A DNA stretch of 21,516 bases from a virus (IMGVR_UViG_3300047469_000180:1-21516), one strand, 5' to 3'; counted from the stretch's first letter, positions 6,762 to 13,815 are shown. The notes: a model not told the origin generated them from the sequence alone. A program made the numbers and translations.

Positions 6762-6860
6762 AGCAAGCTCCAAGCATGGGCCACCGTCCATCTACACGGT
6801 GGCAATTTGCAAAGGGATGGGGTATTAAAGCGCGCTAAGAACTTCTCTAAAAGTCAGGTG

Positions 6861-7256
6861 ATGTTGTTGAAATTGCAAAAATGGCTGAGATTGACTCTCT
6901 ATTTTACGTCGCTGTTCATCTGCCTACTGCTGCTGGGGATCGCGTGTATAGCGCCGTTCTCAACCAGTTTTTTTCTGGCGTATAAGCCGATCACTGATAG
7001 CCCGTCCCAATGGTTCGAGAGAGCAGGGGCTGTTACTACGATCTTTTCTTTGTTGGCCATTTACCTCCTTGACGACACGTTGAACCGCCTGGTTGATCCA
7101 AGGAAAACCGCAGGATTGGAAAACATTAAAATCTACAACGCGCTTGAGGTGCCCGCTGGTGTGCTGAAAACGATCGCTTTCCTGGCAACCCTGAGTGGCA
7201 CCGCGGTTTGGGGTTACGGGACTGTGATCTTGTCCGTGCTTAACAGGGTAGGCTGA
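6861..7256 (+). CDS. Three-pass membrane protein of unknown function
   Basis: 131 aa from ATG 6861; GTG 6858 is an alternative, and the ribosome site (CAGG) is weak and very close. Three hydrophobic segments are visible: 11-30 (LTLYFTSLFICLLLLGIACI), 53-70 and 101-127. A cytoplasmic or periplasmic loop of about 30 residues lies between the second and third (DDTLNRLVDPRKTAGLENIK). I do not recognise the family; a WFERAG segment precedes the second helix. It runs against the operon and ends within a truncated copy of another gene, as expected for an inserted moron. A role in superinfection exclusion or defence is possible but unproven. Confidence 0.65.
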   Translation: MLLKLQKWLRLTLYFTSLFICLLLLGIACIAPFSTSFFLAYKPITDSPSQWFERAGAVTTIFSLLAIYLLDDTLNRLVDPRKTAGLENIKIYNALEVPAGVLKTIAFLATLSGTAVWGYGTVILSVLNRVG

Positions 7257-7352
7257 TAATTTCATCAGCAGGATCGCGCGCAACCTCCCTGCGTGATTCC
7301 CGATCAAACATCCGCGCCACGTTTTCGCGAATCGTCACCTTTGTGGCGCGGA
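7253..7352 (-). pseudogene. Frameshifted 3' remnant of a paralog of the 107-aa gene at 9011-9334
   Basis: On the minus strand this encodes PRHK, then after a one-base insertion VTIRENVARMFDRESRREVA, then RDPADEIIS. It aligns with SPRHKVTISENVARMFERES... at the C-terminus of the intact gene at 9011-9334. On the plus strand the homology runs from about 7257 (ataatttcatc) to about 7350, with one extra C relative to the intact copy (cacctttgtgg against cactttgtgg). No 5' half remains. It lies directly behind the three-pass membrane gene. Confidence 0.75.
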
Positions 7353-7365
7353 TACCTAAGGCCAG

Positions 7366-7508
7366 TTAAGCGCAGAAGCTACCCAGCGATAGGTTGGCAG
7401 CTGCACCGATTTTCTCCTCAAGCACTGCTTTGAACTCCTGAGCGATCGCCTCGCGTTGCACTTCCTCGCCAACCCAGCGCGGTCTCAGCAGCGGCAATGG
7501 CCCGAAGC
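7366..7508 (-). other. Open leftward frame without start; probable gene remnant; rest of 7257-7574 has no gene
   Basis: A minus-strand frame encodes about 46 residues (RPRWVGEEVQREAIAQEF... AAANLSLGSFCA, stop at 7366-7368). It looks protein-like (amphipathic helix) but has no start codon with a ribosome site, and its upstream extension runs into the plus-strand leader repeat. It is most simply the 3' end of a leftward gene cut off when the 7532-7772 leader-plus-gene unit was inserted. I do not recognise the protein. Confidence 0.35.
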
Positions 7509-7531
7509 GGCTTCCGCGCTTCCATGTGGTT

Positions 7532-7582
7532 GGGAATGGCCTACGCTTACCTCTCCACAGGAAGTGAGAAGGTCATGAGCGA
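7532..7582 (+). repeat. Conserved 51-bp leader, copy B
   Basis: Matches 6157-6207 at 49 of 51 positions: T/C in the TTA(T/C)CTC codon and G/T in GGAAG(G/T)GAG. The genes behind the two copies differ far more than their leaders. Sequence upstream of the repeat is unrelated in the two places, so its left boundary is sharp. Confidence 0.8.
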
Positions 7583-7772
7583 AGACAGGGAAAAGATGTT
7601 GCGGATGGCGCTGAAAGCGGTGCTGATGGCTGCGGTGGATCAAGGGCTGGATCTCGAATCACTCACCGAAGCAGCCATCGAATCGATGCTCAACGACATC
7701 GCTTACATGTCAGAGGATGTACGAGACGCTGCTCTAGCGATCGAAGTGGCTGCTGATGCTATTTCAGCGTAG
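7575..7772 (+). CDS. Small helical hypothetical protein, paralog B
   Basis: 65 aa (MSEDREKMLRMALKAVLMAA...SEDVRDAALAIEVAADAISA), with GGAAGTGAGAAGG immediately upstream. It is paralogous to the 6200-6415 product. Likely a short, acidic helical protein; function unknown. In-frame starts upstream at 7536 (MAYAYLSTGSEKV) or 7497 are possible but lack better ribosome sites. It is an isolated plus-strand gene, and the palindrome at 7774 follows its stop directly. Confidence 0.7.
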   Translation: MSEDREKMLRMALKAVLMAAVDQGLDLESLTEAAIESMLNDIAYMSEDVRDAALAIEVAADAISA

Positions 7773-7773
7773 G

Positions 7774-7809
7774 TCGACAAATTGTCGAACCCATTGAGAC
7801 TGATAATTA
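7774..7809 (+). promoter_or_regulatory. Palindrome TCGACAA-A-TTGTCGA overlapping a possible promoter
   Basis: A perfect 15-bp palindrome (7774-7788) directly follows the stop of the small gene. TTGTCG (7782-7787), 16 bp, then TAATTA (7804-7809) would make a sigma-70-type promoter for the membrane-protein gene at 7954. The palindrome would cover its -35 box as an operator does. The long leader (about 140 nt) is a weakness of this reading. No T-run follows, so a terminator is less likely. Confidence 0.35.
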
Positions 7810-7953
7810 CTGAATAAAAGTGCTCAGAAAATGGCATATCAGCCTTTGGCCTGCGAAAAAAGGTGTAGTGGCAATTTGGGCTCTATTGGTGTTTCATACC
7901 CGGTAAGCAAGCAGCCGGCTCGCTAACCATTGCCTGAGGATAGGGATTCTTCG

Positions 7954-8646
7954 ATGGACAAAATTCTTCTGACCGCTTTTCTGACAGCGCTGGCAGGGTT
8001 CATCACTGCCGCGCTTAGTATCGTAAAGCTGGTTAACGAAAAAGAGAGCAAGACTACCGAGTTTCGTCAGGCTTGGACGGATTCTCTGCGTTCAGCCTTA
8101 GCTGAACTCATAGCCAAAATCACATCTCAAGCTAGCATATTAGTAACGGCCCGAAACATGCAGGCACAATTAGACAGGAGATTCAAAGACAATCCGGAAA
8201 CCAATGAGTTTCAGCAGAAACTTGAGGATGACTTAGCCCAGTTTCATCGTGAGACGTTCAGAAATAGTTTGAATTCTGCTAACGTGCTTACGCAGGAGAT
8301 ACACCATGCATATGCAAAGGTGCGTCTGCATTTCAAACCTGACGATCTCAGCTTTAGCAGGGTAGAAACCAAATACGAGTTTTGTATTGCTAAGCTCGGG
8401 GAGTTAAAGGTCGAGCAGGATTCAAAAAAATGGCTAGTACTTAAAGAGCAGGTATTTGCCGCAGTAAATGAGATTACTTCGTATTCTCGGAGTATACTTA
8501 AAACGGAGTGGGAGACGGTAAAGCTTGGGGAGCCTGCTTATAAGAGCACCAAGAAATGGTCTACATGGATATGTGTAGTAATGTTTTTTGTACTGATTAC
8601 AATCGGAGCCCACTCTGTAATTTCGTATTTGAAAATTTCGAGCTAA
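7954..8646 (+). CDS. Membrane protein with two terminal TM segments and central coiled coil, unknown function
   Basis: 230 aa from ATG 7954 (AGGG about 10 nt upstream; a TTG start at 7930 would add eight residues). TM1 spans about 4-26 (ILLTAFLTALAGFITAALS). Then comes KESKTTEFRQAWTDSLR, a motif I associate with a widespread uncharacterised membrane-protein family ('K..EFRQ.WI..LR..'). A mostly helical soluble domain and a C-terminal TM at about 205-226 (TWICVVMFFVLITIGAHSVI) complete it. A hairpin topology with both ends in the membrane is likely. It is AT-rich against its surroundings and on the plus strand, so a probable moron. Defence or exclusion is a reasonable guess only. Confidence 0.7.
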   Translation: MDKILLTAFLTALAGFITAALSIVKLVNEKESKTTEFRQAWTDSLRSALAELIAKITSQASILVTARNMQAQLDRRFKDNPETNEFQQKLEDDLAQFHRETFRNSLNSANVLTQEIHHAYAKVRLHFKPDDLSFSRVETKYEFCIAKLGELKVEQDSKKWLVLKEQVFAAVNEITSYSRSILKTEWETVKLGEPAYKSTKKWSTWICVVMFFVLITIGAHSVISYLKISS

Positions 8647-8673
8647 GCGCTAAATTGATCGCAGTTAATTTAT

Positions 8674-8702
8674 TTCGAACATCGCGCTTGGTAGGATATA
8701 AA
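8674..8702 (+). promoter_or_regulatory. Possible sigma-70 promoter for the 97-aa gene
   Basis: TTCGAA (8674-8679), 17 bp, TATAAA (8697-8702), about 29 nt before ATG 8731. The -10 box is good and the -35 poor. It is the only promoter-like pair in the 84-bp gap. Confidence 0.35.
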
Positions 8703-8730
8703 CCGGCATGGGACCGGGTAAGGAGTAGTG

Positions 8731-9024
8731 ATGCTTGAACTGTTAGAAGATGTCACCGGCATGAACGATGCTGGCCTTGTCTGCCATCCATACAAATTCA
8801 AGAGAGGGGATAAAAAGGGCCTCTACAGCTACACCCAGAAGTCCGACAACAAAACGTTTGAAGGAATAAATGAGAAAGCCCTTCGCGTCCTGATTGAGCG
8901 TGGCGACTTCAACGAAACGGGCAGAATTTTTATGGTGCCGGCAGGTAGCGTGAATACCGATCACCATGGCGCTCTCAATGTGTACAGATACAAAGATGAG
9001 CGCCTGCCGATCAGGGCGAAATAA
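8731..9024 (+). CDS. Hypothetical protein
   Basis: 97 aa (MLELLEDVTGMNDAGLVCHP...). The ATG at 8731 has AAGGAG 5 nt upstream; GTG 8728 is an alternative. It contains a YKFKRGDKKGLYSYTQKSDN segment, then EGINEKALRVLIERGDFNET and GRIFMVPAGS. The sequence is soluble and balanced in charge, probably alpha/beta. I do not recognise a family. It converges with, and overlaps by 14 bp, the leftward gene at 9011-9334. Confidence 0.65.
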   Translation: MLELLEDVTGMNDAGLVCHPYKFKRGDKKGLYSYTQKSDNKTFEGINEKALRVLIERGDFNETGRIFMVPAGSVNTDHHGALNVYRYKDERLPIRAK

Positions 9025-9334
9025 CCTCATCCCCAAAGTCGCGCGCAATCTCCCGCTGCGATTCCCTTTCAAACATTCGCGCCACGTTTTCGCTAATTGT
9101 CACTTTGTGGCGCGGACTTTGAATCGCTTCGAACGACAGCGTTGGCCCCAGCGCATGAGCGTTGAGGATCAGATTCTGCATCGCCTCGCTGATCTCCTCG
9201 ATGTCGTTCCACTGCATCAGCTCTTCAAGCTTCTGCCGGGTGCCGAGTCGTAGCCGGTGGCGAAGCTCCTTCTCGTCGAACTCCTCGCGCTTCTTCGCCG
9301 ACTTGGCGCTGCGCTCTTTCTGATCCACTGCCAT
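9011..9334 (-). CDS. Conserved-looking phage hypothetical protein
   Basis: 107 aa, GGAGG 6 nt before the ATG. The first 40 residues are strongly charged (MAVDQKERSAKSAKKREEFD). Then LRHRLRLGTRQKLEELMQWN and a C-terminal IARDFGDEVISP follow. Mostly helical and basic, so DNA or RNA binding is possible, but no motif identifies it. A second, frameshifted partial copy sits at 7253-7352, showing that this gene has been duplicated or swapped within the region. It belongs to the leftward operon. Confidence 0.7.
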   Translation of the reverse strand: MAVDQKERSAKSAKKREEFDEKELRHRLRLGTRQKLEELMQWNDIEEISEAMQNLILNAHALGPTLSFEAIQSPRHKVTISENVARMFERESQREIARDFGDEVISP

Positions 9335-9415
9335 TGCCGGCCTCCGTCAATCCGCTGGGCGGAAGGTGAATGTGTTCCTGCCGTCTGCGCTGGGCGACGA
9401 GTCTGCTGATGCGCT

Positions 9416-9871
9416 TCATGCTGCTTTCACCTGGTTCCAGGCACCGGCTGCGGTGAAGATCTTGGCGGCCTGCTCTTCGTCCAGCGAGACCTCAGAGGGA
9501 ATCGCGATCCAGCCGTACGCCACCAGGTGCTTCGCGTTACAGCTGACGCGCAACTCGGTGTAGTGGTGCTCGATCGCCTCAGTGATCTGGCTGGCGAGGT
9601 ACATGCCTATCGGTGCAATCTCCACCGATTTCAGGTACTCGCTACCGTCCTGTCTGATGCACATGCAGCTGATGTAGATCGTCCAGCGGTGGGATACGTC
9701 GAAGATGGCGTCGACGATCTGCCGGCTTCGGATCACGCGGCAGTTCTTCCAGTTGAACATCCACTGTCTGCCGCTGGGATCGATGTTCACCACGCAGACG
9801 TGGTTGGTGCTGAGGATGGCCCGGCAAGAGCGCTCGATTCGAGCGCGCAGGTTATGGGCTTTGCGTTTCAC
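9416..9871 (-). CDS. Phage hypothetical protein
   Basis: 151 aa. Translation begins at GTG 9871 with GGAG 5 nt upstream, overlapping the stop of the preceding gene (GTGA). The start MKRKAHNLRARIERSCRAIL is basic. The middle alternates beta-type segments (HVCVVNIDPSGRQWMFNWKN, DVSHRWTIYISCMC), and the end is VSLDEEQAAKIFTAAGAWNQ. It resembles hypothetical proteins I recall from early regions of Pseudomonas siphophages. The role is unknown; expression with RecT and the exonuclease suggests an early-infection function. Confidence 0.75.
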   Translation of the reverse strand: MKRKAHNLRARIERSCRAILSTNHVCVVNIDPSGRQWMFNWKNCRVIRSRQIVDAIFDVSHRWTIYISCMCIRQDGSEYLKSVEIAPIGMYLASQITEAIEHHYTELRVSCNAKHLVAYGWIAIPSEVSLDEEQAAKIFTAAGAWNQVKAA

Positions 9872-10110
9872 AGCGACTCCGCCATCTTGCGCAGCTGCTT
9901 GCGGCCGGCAGGCGAGATATTCCGTGTCTTCCGCTTGAGCACCGTTTCAGGGTCTACCCAGTCCCGGCGCTTGGGCGGGATAAGTGTACCGGTGAGGCAG
10001 GAACCCTGGGTGATTCGGCCCCCGTTCTGCTCGTAAGCCGCCATCGCCGCGGCGAATTCGGCTGACTTGCTGAGGGTCGGAGCATTAGGACTTAAACTGA
10101 AACTGATCAT
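9868..10110 (-). CDS. Small basic hypothetical protein
   Basis: 80 aa (MISFSLSPNAPTLSKSAEFA...). ATG 10110 overlaps the exonuclease stop (ATGA). The C-terminal half is basic (PPKRRDWVDPETVLKRKTRN, then SPAGRKQLRKMAESL), consistent with nucleic-acid binding. No family is recognised. It is coupled on both sides by 4-nt overlaps. Confidence 0.7.
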   Translation of the reverse strand: MISFSLSPNAPTLSKSAEFAAAMAAYEQNGGRITQGSCLTGTLIPPKRRDWVDPETVLKRKTRNISPAGRKQLRKMAESL

Positions 10111-11759
10111 GCTGCCACCTGCTGCAGGACGACCCCGTCCATGCTGAACGCTTCGCCGTGGATGTGAACGAGGTCGTCGAGTGCGCCCCAATTGACGGTG
10201 AGCACCGAAATTGGCGCCCGGCCTTCGTAAACGGCTTTCACCAGGACTGACAGGTCTGGCACATGGGCTTCCATCTTCGTCGGCTTCGGCGGCACTTTGG
10301 CTGATGGCGCGACCGTCGATACGCGCGCCGTAGGCTGGGGGTTAGACGCCGGCGTCGAAGCTGTTGGAGTCGCCGCTGCTTGCTCCGCAACCTTCCGTTG
10401 CTCGGCGACCTTGGCGGCTTCAGCATCAGCGAGCTTCTTCGCTTCTTCATCGCGGATCTGCTGGCGCTGCTTCTCCAGCCGGTCCTCCTCGGCTTTCTTG
10501 TGCTCGTCGATGCGGACCTTGATCAACGTCACCAGGTCATCGTTTGCCTTCATGACCAATTGCTGAATGTCGTTGAACAGGAAGTTGTGGTCGACGGCCA
10601 GTTCAGCCAGGCTGGCGAGGTTGAGGCGGATCGCGTCGGCCTTTTGGCTGGCATCGATCTTCGCGCGGGCCAGCTCGGTGTCTACCGAATCTTGCAGGCT
10701 GGCGATGGTTCGCTTGTTTTTCATCGCACCAGCAAAGTCAGACGCTACCGGTTGCAGCACAACGCGGCCGAGAGTTTTGTTGATGGCGGCGACGTGCTCA
10801 GCCAAGGCATTTTCGGCCTTCTGCTTGATGTTGCTCTTCACCAGCAGCTCTTGAGCCTTGACGAGCTTGTCGACCTTCAGCCGGGTTCCGCGGGCATGAG
10901 CGCTGATTCGATCCAACGAGGAAAACAGTTGGTCGATGCTTTGTGTCTGCGACAGCGCCTGCTTTTTCGCGGCAGCTACAGCGTCTTCTACGTCGACACA
11001 CCACTTAACGGCTTTCTTGGCGTCGGCGAAGTCCTGATCAGTCGTCAGCGTGGTTTTCACGGAGTCGATGACCGCCAGCGCCGAGTCCTCGAACACTTTG
11101 AGGTTGCTCTGAGTGACCATACCGGTCAGCTCAATGCGCAACGCAGGAAGCTCATCAGGGGCTTTGCCGACGACAATCGACGGAGCGTTAACCATTTCGA
11201 AAGAGGCCAGATCGGCTTCGAACTGCTTCCACCCTTCGACTAGTTGCTCAGCACGCCCAGCGACGGCGCGATACTCCATCGAAACGAAGTTTTGCTCCGT
11301 GCCGTCGGAGCAGACAAAGATCACACGTTCTGCGCCGCTCACCAGCAGCTGTTGCTCAAGCTGCCAGTAGTAATGCGGATCGAGCTGTCCGGCGCGTACC
11401 TGGGCGACGAGCGACTCATTCCAGAGTTTGTGCTCAAACAGCGTATCGCCGAGCATCGTCGCACCGTCCATCGAGGCCAATAGGTTGCCGCTGGTACCGA
11501 CGATTGGGTAGAGCTCCTCGCCGATCTTCACCTCCACCAAGGGGCGGGCCGATGCTTCGGTGGCGTGGCCTTTATCGAAGATGCGCTGCTGATTCGGCGT
11601 TACCTCTGGCGTAATGCCGGTTTTCTTCGAGGTCAGCAGATCGGTGCGGCTTTGATACTTCGAAGCGCCCATCATTGCCGGGGCTTCGGAGGCGGTGAAG
11701 TACTTGGCCCGGAGGGCATGCCATTCAGCACTGCCCTGAGCTACGTTGTGGATCTTCAT
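10107..11759 (-). CDS. YqaJ-type phage exonuclease with long C-terminal extension
   Basis: 550 aa, GGAG 7 nt before the ATG. The N-terminal 155 residues are a YqaJ/lambda-exonuclease-type nuclease: WHALRAKYFTASEAPAMMG (13-31), Asp98 in ASMDGA, E109-x-K111 in LFEHKLW, and YYWQLEQQLLVSGAERVIFV (130-149). It would degrade one strand of double-stranded DNA and hand the single strand to the adjacent RecT for annealing. The family is usually 200-350 aa. Here a helical region (about 200-420), in part like DUF1351, is followed by a K/E-rich coiled coil, an Ala/Pro/Thr linker (about 455-500) and a short C-terminal domain. Stop and start overlap both neighbours by ATGA, and the RecT overlap supports a functional pair. 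Confidence 0.85.
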   Translation of the reverse strand: MKIHNVAQGSAEWHALRAKYFTASEAPAMMGASKYQSRTDLLTSKKTGITPEVTPNQQRIFDKGHATEASARPLVEVKIGEELYPIVGTSGNLLASMDGATMLGDTLFEHKLWNESLVAQVRAGQLDPHYYWQLEQQLLVSGAERVIFVCSDGTEQNFVSMEYRAVAGRAEQLVEGWKQFEADLASFEMVNAPSIVVGKAPDELPALRIELTGMVTQSNLKVFEDSALAVIDSVKTTLTTDQDFADAKKAVKWCVDVEDAVAAAKKQALSQTQSIDQLFSSLDRISAHARGTRLKVDKLVKAQELLVKSNIKQKAENALAEHVAAINKTLGRVVLQPVASDFAGAMKNKRTIASLQDSVDTELARAKIDASQKADAIRLNLASLAELAVDHNFLFNDIQQLVMKANDDLVTLIKVRIDEHKKAEEDRLEKQRQQIRDEEAKKLADAEAAKVAEQRKVAEQAAATPTASTPASNPQPTARVSTVAPSAKVPPKPTKMEAHVPDLSVLVKAVYEGRAPISVLTVNWGALDDLVHIHGEAFSMDGVVLQQVAA

Positions 11760-12643
11760 TCAGATACTCCTTCGATGGGCGCGAGGTTCTTGATCTGCTC
11801 GATCTGCTGCTCGCTCAGGGTGTATTTGCTGCTGATGGTTGCGATCAGGTGCTCGGGCGAGGACTTGCGCTCGTCGACCGACTTCCGCCACTTCGGCAGG
11901 TTCTCGGCGAGCTTTTCGTCGGGGTAGGGCTGCAGGCCGGCGGCCTCCGCTTCACGAATCGGGGAGACGTCGCGAACGCGCGGGGCGCTTTCCTCCAGCT
12001 CGTCAGGGCTGTACACCCCGAGAATGACGTCGGGACAGTACAGGCGGGACCAGCGCTTGGTTGCGAGATACGCCAGTTGCTGGCGTGGGTCGTCAGCCCA
12101 AAGCGTGCTGTTGCGGGTGCGGGCTTGAGCAAGTAGCAGCTCCAGCACACGAGGTTCGTCCTCGCCGCGAAAGGTTGCCCAGACTTTGACGCCCAAGCCT
12201 TCCTCGTCCGACATCTTCCAGCCGGGAACGCGGTATTCACCTTTGTCGCCGGTCTTGATCGTGAACTTACCGATCACTTTTTCCCATTCGCCAAACCACT
12301 CGTAATGCAGGCGATCCATGACTGGCGCGCAGGTGGTGATTACGGCGTTCACGAGCTGGGCCTCGTAGCCGAGGACGCCGTTCACCAAGTGCGTTTTCTG
12401 CGCCACGGCGAAGGGGTTCATCTTCCATTGCATTGACTGCATGATCACGGCCAAGCAGTCGGCGGAGTTTCCGTTGAAGTGCTTTGGCAAGGTTGCGCGG
12501 CCGGTGGCCATGACGTCAGCCAGTCGCATCATCTTGTCCAAACTATCGCCGTCCAGCACGAGGGCACTGGTGCTGGTTGCCGCGTGTGGAATGATGTGAA
12601 GCTGTTGTTCGTGCGCCACAGGCGTGGGGTTATGTGCGGACAC
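11756..12643 (-). CDS. recT: RecT-family single-strand annealing protein
   Basis: 295 aa if started at GTG 12643, which has AAGGAG 5 nt upstream. ATG 12661 (301 aa) lies before that ribosome site and has a weaker one. The RecT signature is clear: HFNGNSADCLAVIMQSMQWK, NPFAVAQKTHLVNGVLGYEA, QLVNAVI, then KVWATFRG and a QQLAYLATKRWSRLYCPDVI region. RecT proteins anneal complementary strands and invade during phage recombination. Here it pairs with the YqaJ exonuclease whose start overlaps its stop. The acidic/helical tail ends NLAPIEGVSE. It acts in the cytoplasm on resected phage DNA ends. Confidence 0.9.
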   Translation of the reverse strand: MSAHNPTPVAHEQQLHIIPHAATSTSALVLDGDSLDKMMRLADVMATGRATLPKHFNGNSADCLAVIMQSMQWKMNPFAVAQKTHLVNGVLGYEAQLVNAVITTCAPVMDRLHYEWFGEWEKVIGKFTIKTGDKGEYRVPGWKMSDEEGLGVKVWATFRGEDEPRVLELLLAQARTRNSTLWADDPRQQLAYLATKRWSRLYCPDVILGVYSPDELEESAPRVRDVSPIREAEAAGLQPYPDEKLAENLPKWRKSVDERKSSPEHLIATISSKYTLSEQQIEQIKNLAPIEGVSE

Positions 12644-12697
12644 GGAAGCTCCTTGCGCCATGCCGTTACCGGGGCGCTGCGATTGAAAAGGGTGGGG

Positions 12698-12898
12698 TTA
12701 CTGCGAGGTTTGTTGCTGCTGAACGCGGTAGCGTAGGACCTGCAGGACGCGACCGCGATAGCCAGGCTCTGCGTATTGCTCAATCGGAGGACCGTAATAG
12801 CCGCGCATTTCTGCGAGCCGGTATGCCTCGCGCAGGTTGTGAGCGCTGATCTCTTCGAGCTGCTCGTCGATCAGCGATTTAACCGGTGAATTAGTCAT
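12698..12898 (-). CDS. Small hypothetical protein
   Basis: 66 aa (MTNSPVKSLIDEQLEEISAH... EYRLAEMRGYYGPP-like middle, Gln-rich end QQQQTSQ). The ATG overlaps the upstream stop (ATGA) and AGGAGG lies 6 nt upstream. It is the gene just before recT in the operon. No family is recognised; probably a helical cytosolic protein. Confidence 0.7.
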   Translation of the reverse strand: MTNSPVKSLIDEQLEEISAHNLREAYRLAEMRGYYGPPIEQYAEPGYRGRVLQVLRYRVQQQQTSQ

Positions 12899-13122
12899 GC
12901 CGAACCTCCTGGCTTGGCGAGAGCCGTCTCCATCTGTCCCATGGCGATACGAAGGCGACCGGGCAGGGTAGCGAGACGCTTTGCATCCCGTTCGTTGCAT
13001 TGGTGGCTGAAGATGTCGGGACCGTCGTCGAACCAGTTGTCACTGGCGCCGCCGGTGGATGTCCCAGCCATTCGGTCGTCCATCAACCGCGCCTGGGCAC
13101 TATCCGCGTAACTGGTGCTCAT
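12895..13122 (-). CDS. Small hypothetical protein
   Basis: 75 aa (MSTSYADSAQARLMDDRMAG...). A middle segment, DNWFDDGPDIFSHQCNERDA, is followed by a helical end, GRLRIAMGQMETALAKPGG. Start and stop both overlap neighbours by ATGA. The ribosome site is poor (GAG about 9 nt upstream), consistent with translational coupling to the preceding gene. Function unknown. Confidence 0.65.
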   Translation of the reverse strand: MSTSYADSAQARLMDDRMAGTSTGGASDNWFDDGPDIFSHQCNERDAKRLATLPGRLRIAMGQMETALAKPGGSA

Positions 13123-13349
13123 GACGCGACGCTCAGCCGCCCATTTGTCTGGGCGTAGACCACAGCCTCGACATGGGCTATTTCGCGGAACAGATCCGAG
13201 TAATCGGTGGGGCTGATGACATTCCCCTCAAGCAAGCCCTCAATCCAGCCGAAGGCCCGGGCAATAAGTTCCCGCGCCACCAGGGAGAACTCTGGCTTCT
13301 GCGCTCGGGCGAGAAGATTTTCGAAACGTCTGCGTTGGAATTCGTCCAT
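13119..13349 (-). CDS. Small helical hypothetical protein
   Basis: 76 aa (MDEFQRRRFENLLARAQKPE, FSLVARELIARAFGWIEGLL...). ATG 13349 has GGAGG 5 nt upstream, better than the in-frame ATG 13379. It is predicted mainly helical; no family recognised. It is the first of the run of ATGA-coupled genes leading to recT and follows a 193-bp gap with RNA structure potential. Confidence 0.7.
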   Translation of the reverse strand: MDEFQRRRFENLLARAQKPEFSLVARELIARAFGWIEGLLEGNVISPTDYSDLFREIAHVEAVVYAQTNGRLSVAS

Positions 13350-13542
13350 GGTCGCCTCCGTGGCGAGCTGAGACCGCATTGATCAGATGCCCGCGCAGGT
13401 GACCAAGCCTGTGCCGTGAAGCACGCGGGCACCTGTCGATGCGGTCGTTGTGGGGTAGGGGGTGATGCAGGGGGCCGCGTTGCGCGGTGCAGAAGTCTTC
13501 CGCATCCTTCAGCCAACTCATCGAATTGGCTGAGGCGATACT
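13350..13542 (-). other. Gene-less gap in the PL operon with two RNA-structure candidates
   Basis: No gene is supported: an ORF starting at 13521 lacks a ribosome site and overlaps the next gene. On the minus strand, CAGGTG/CACCTG and CCCGCG/CGCGGG (13389-13401 with 13424-13435) occur in crossed order, so they can form a pseudoknot or two exclusive helices. A 10-bp stem (13507-13516 with 13526-13535, one wobble) has the loop TTCGATGAG on the minus strand. Neither is followed by Ts. They could affect stability or translation of the downstream mRNA. Confidence 0.4.
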
Positions 13543-13815
13543 TCAGTCTTCGTCGTCGGCATCGAGCATCTTTTCGATGTCATCCGCTGCGGGCTTCTTC
13601 CAGTTCTTGATCTGGCCTGTTTCCAGATCGATATCCAGCATCACGTAATCGCCGTAGTGATCACCGGGAAAGAAGTCAGGCACGTAGCCTTCGAAGCTTC
13701 CGACCTCGTCGCCCTGAGCGTCGATTAGGCCGGCGGTGAATCGATCGCTGACCTTGAGGTGCAACTTGAGCAAGGTCACATCGACCTGGACTGTTTTCTT
13801 CTGGTTGATTTGCAT
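13543..13815 (-). CDS. First gene of the PL operon; acidic hypothetical protein
   Basis: 90 aa (MQINQKKTVQVDVTLLKLHL ... GDHYGDYVMLDIDLETGQIK ... ADDIEKMLDADDED). ATG 13815 has GGAGGA 7 nt upstream. The first two thirds look beta-rich (alternating hydrophobic strands) and the tail is very acidic. It occupies the position of lambda N, behind a leader with a boxA-like element. However, lambda N is basic and Arg-rich and this protein is not, so antitermination is not supported by composition. No family with known function is recognised. Confidence 0.75.
   Translation of the reverse strand: MQINQKKTVQVDVTLLKLHLKVSDRFTAGLIDAQGDEVGSFEGYVPDFFPGDHYGDYVMLDIDLETGQIKNWKKPAADDIEKMLDADDED

Noticed and set aside
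9225-9419. 64-codon leftward ORF starting with an ATGA overlap at 9416
   Set aside because: The overlap is suggestive, but its second half lies out of frame within the well-supported 107-aa gene and its translation is low-complexity Arg/Glu/Pro.
10380-11243. 287-codon rightward ORF
   Set aside because: It is antisense to the YqaJ exonuclease gene, has no domain pattern and no ribosome site. It arises from codon bias of the real gene.
13240-13521. 93-codon leftward ORF starting in the hairpin loop near 13521
   Set aside because: No ribosome site, large out-of-frame overlap with the gene at 13119-13349, His/Arg/Pro-rich translation.
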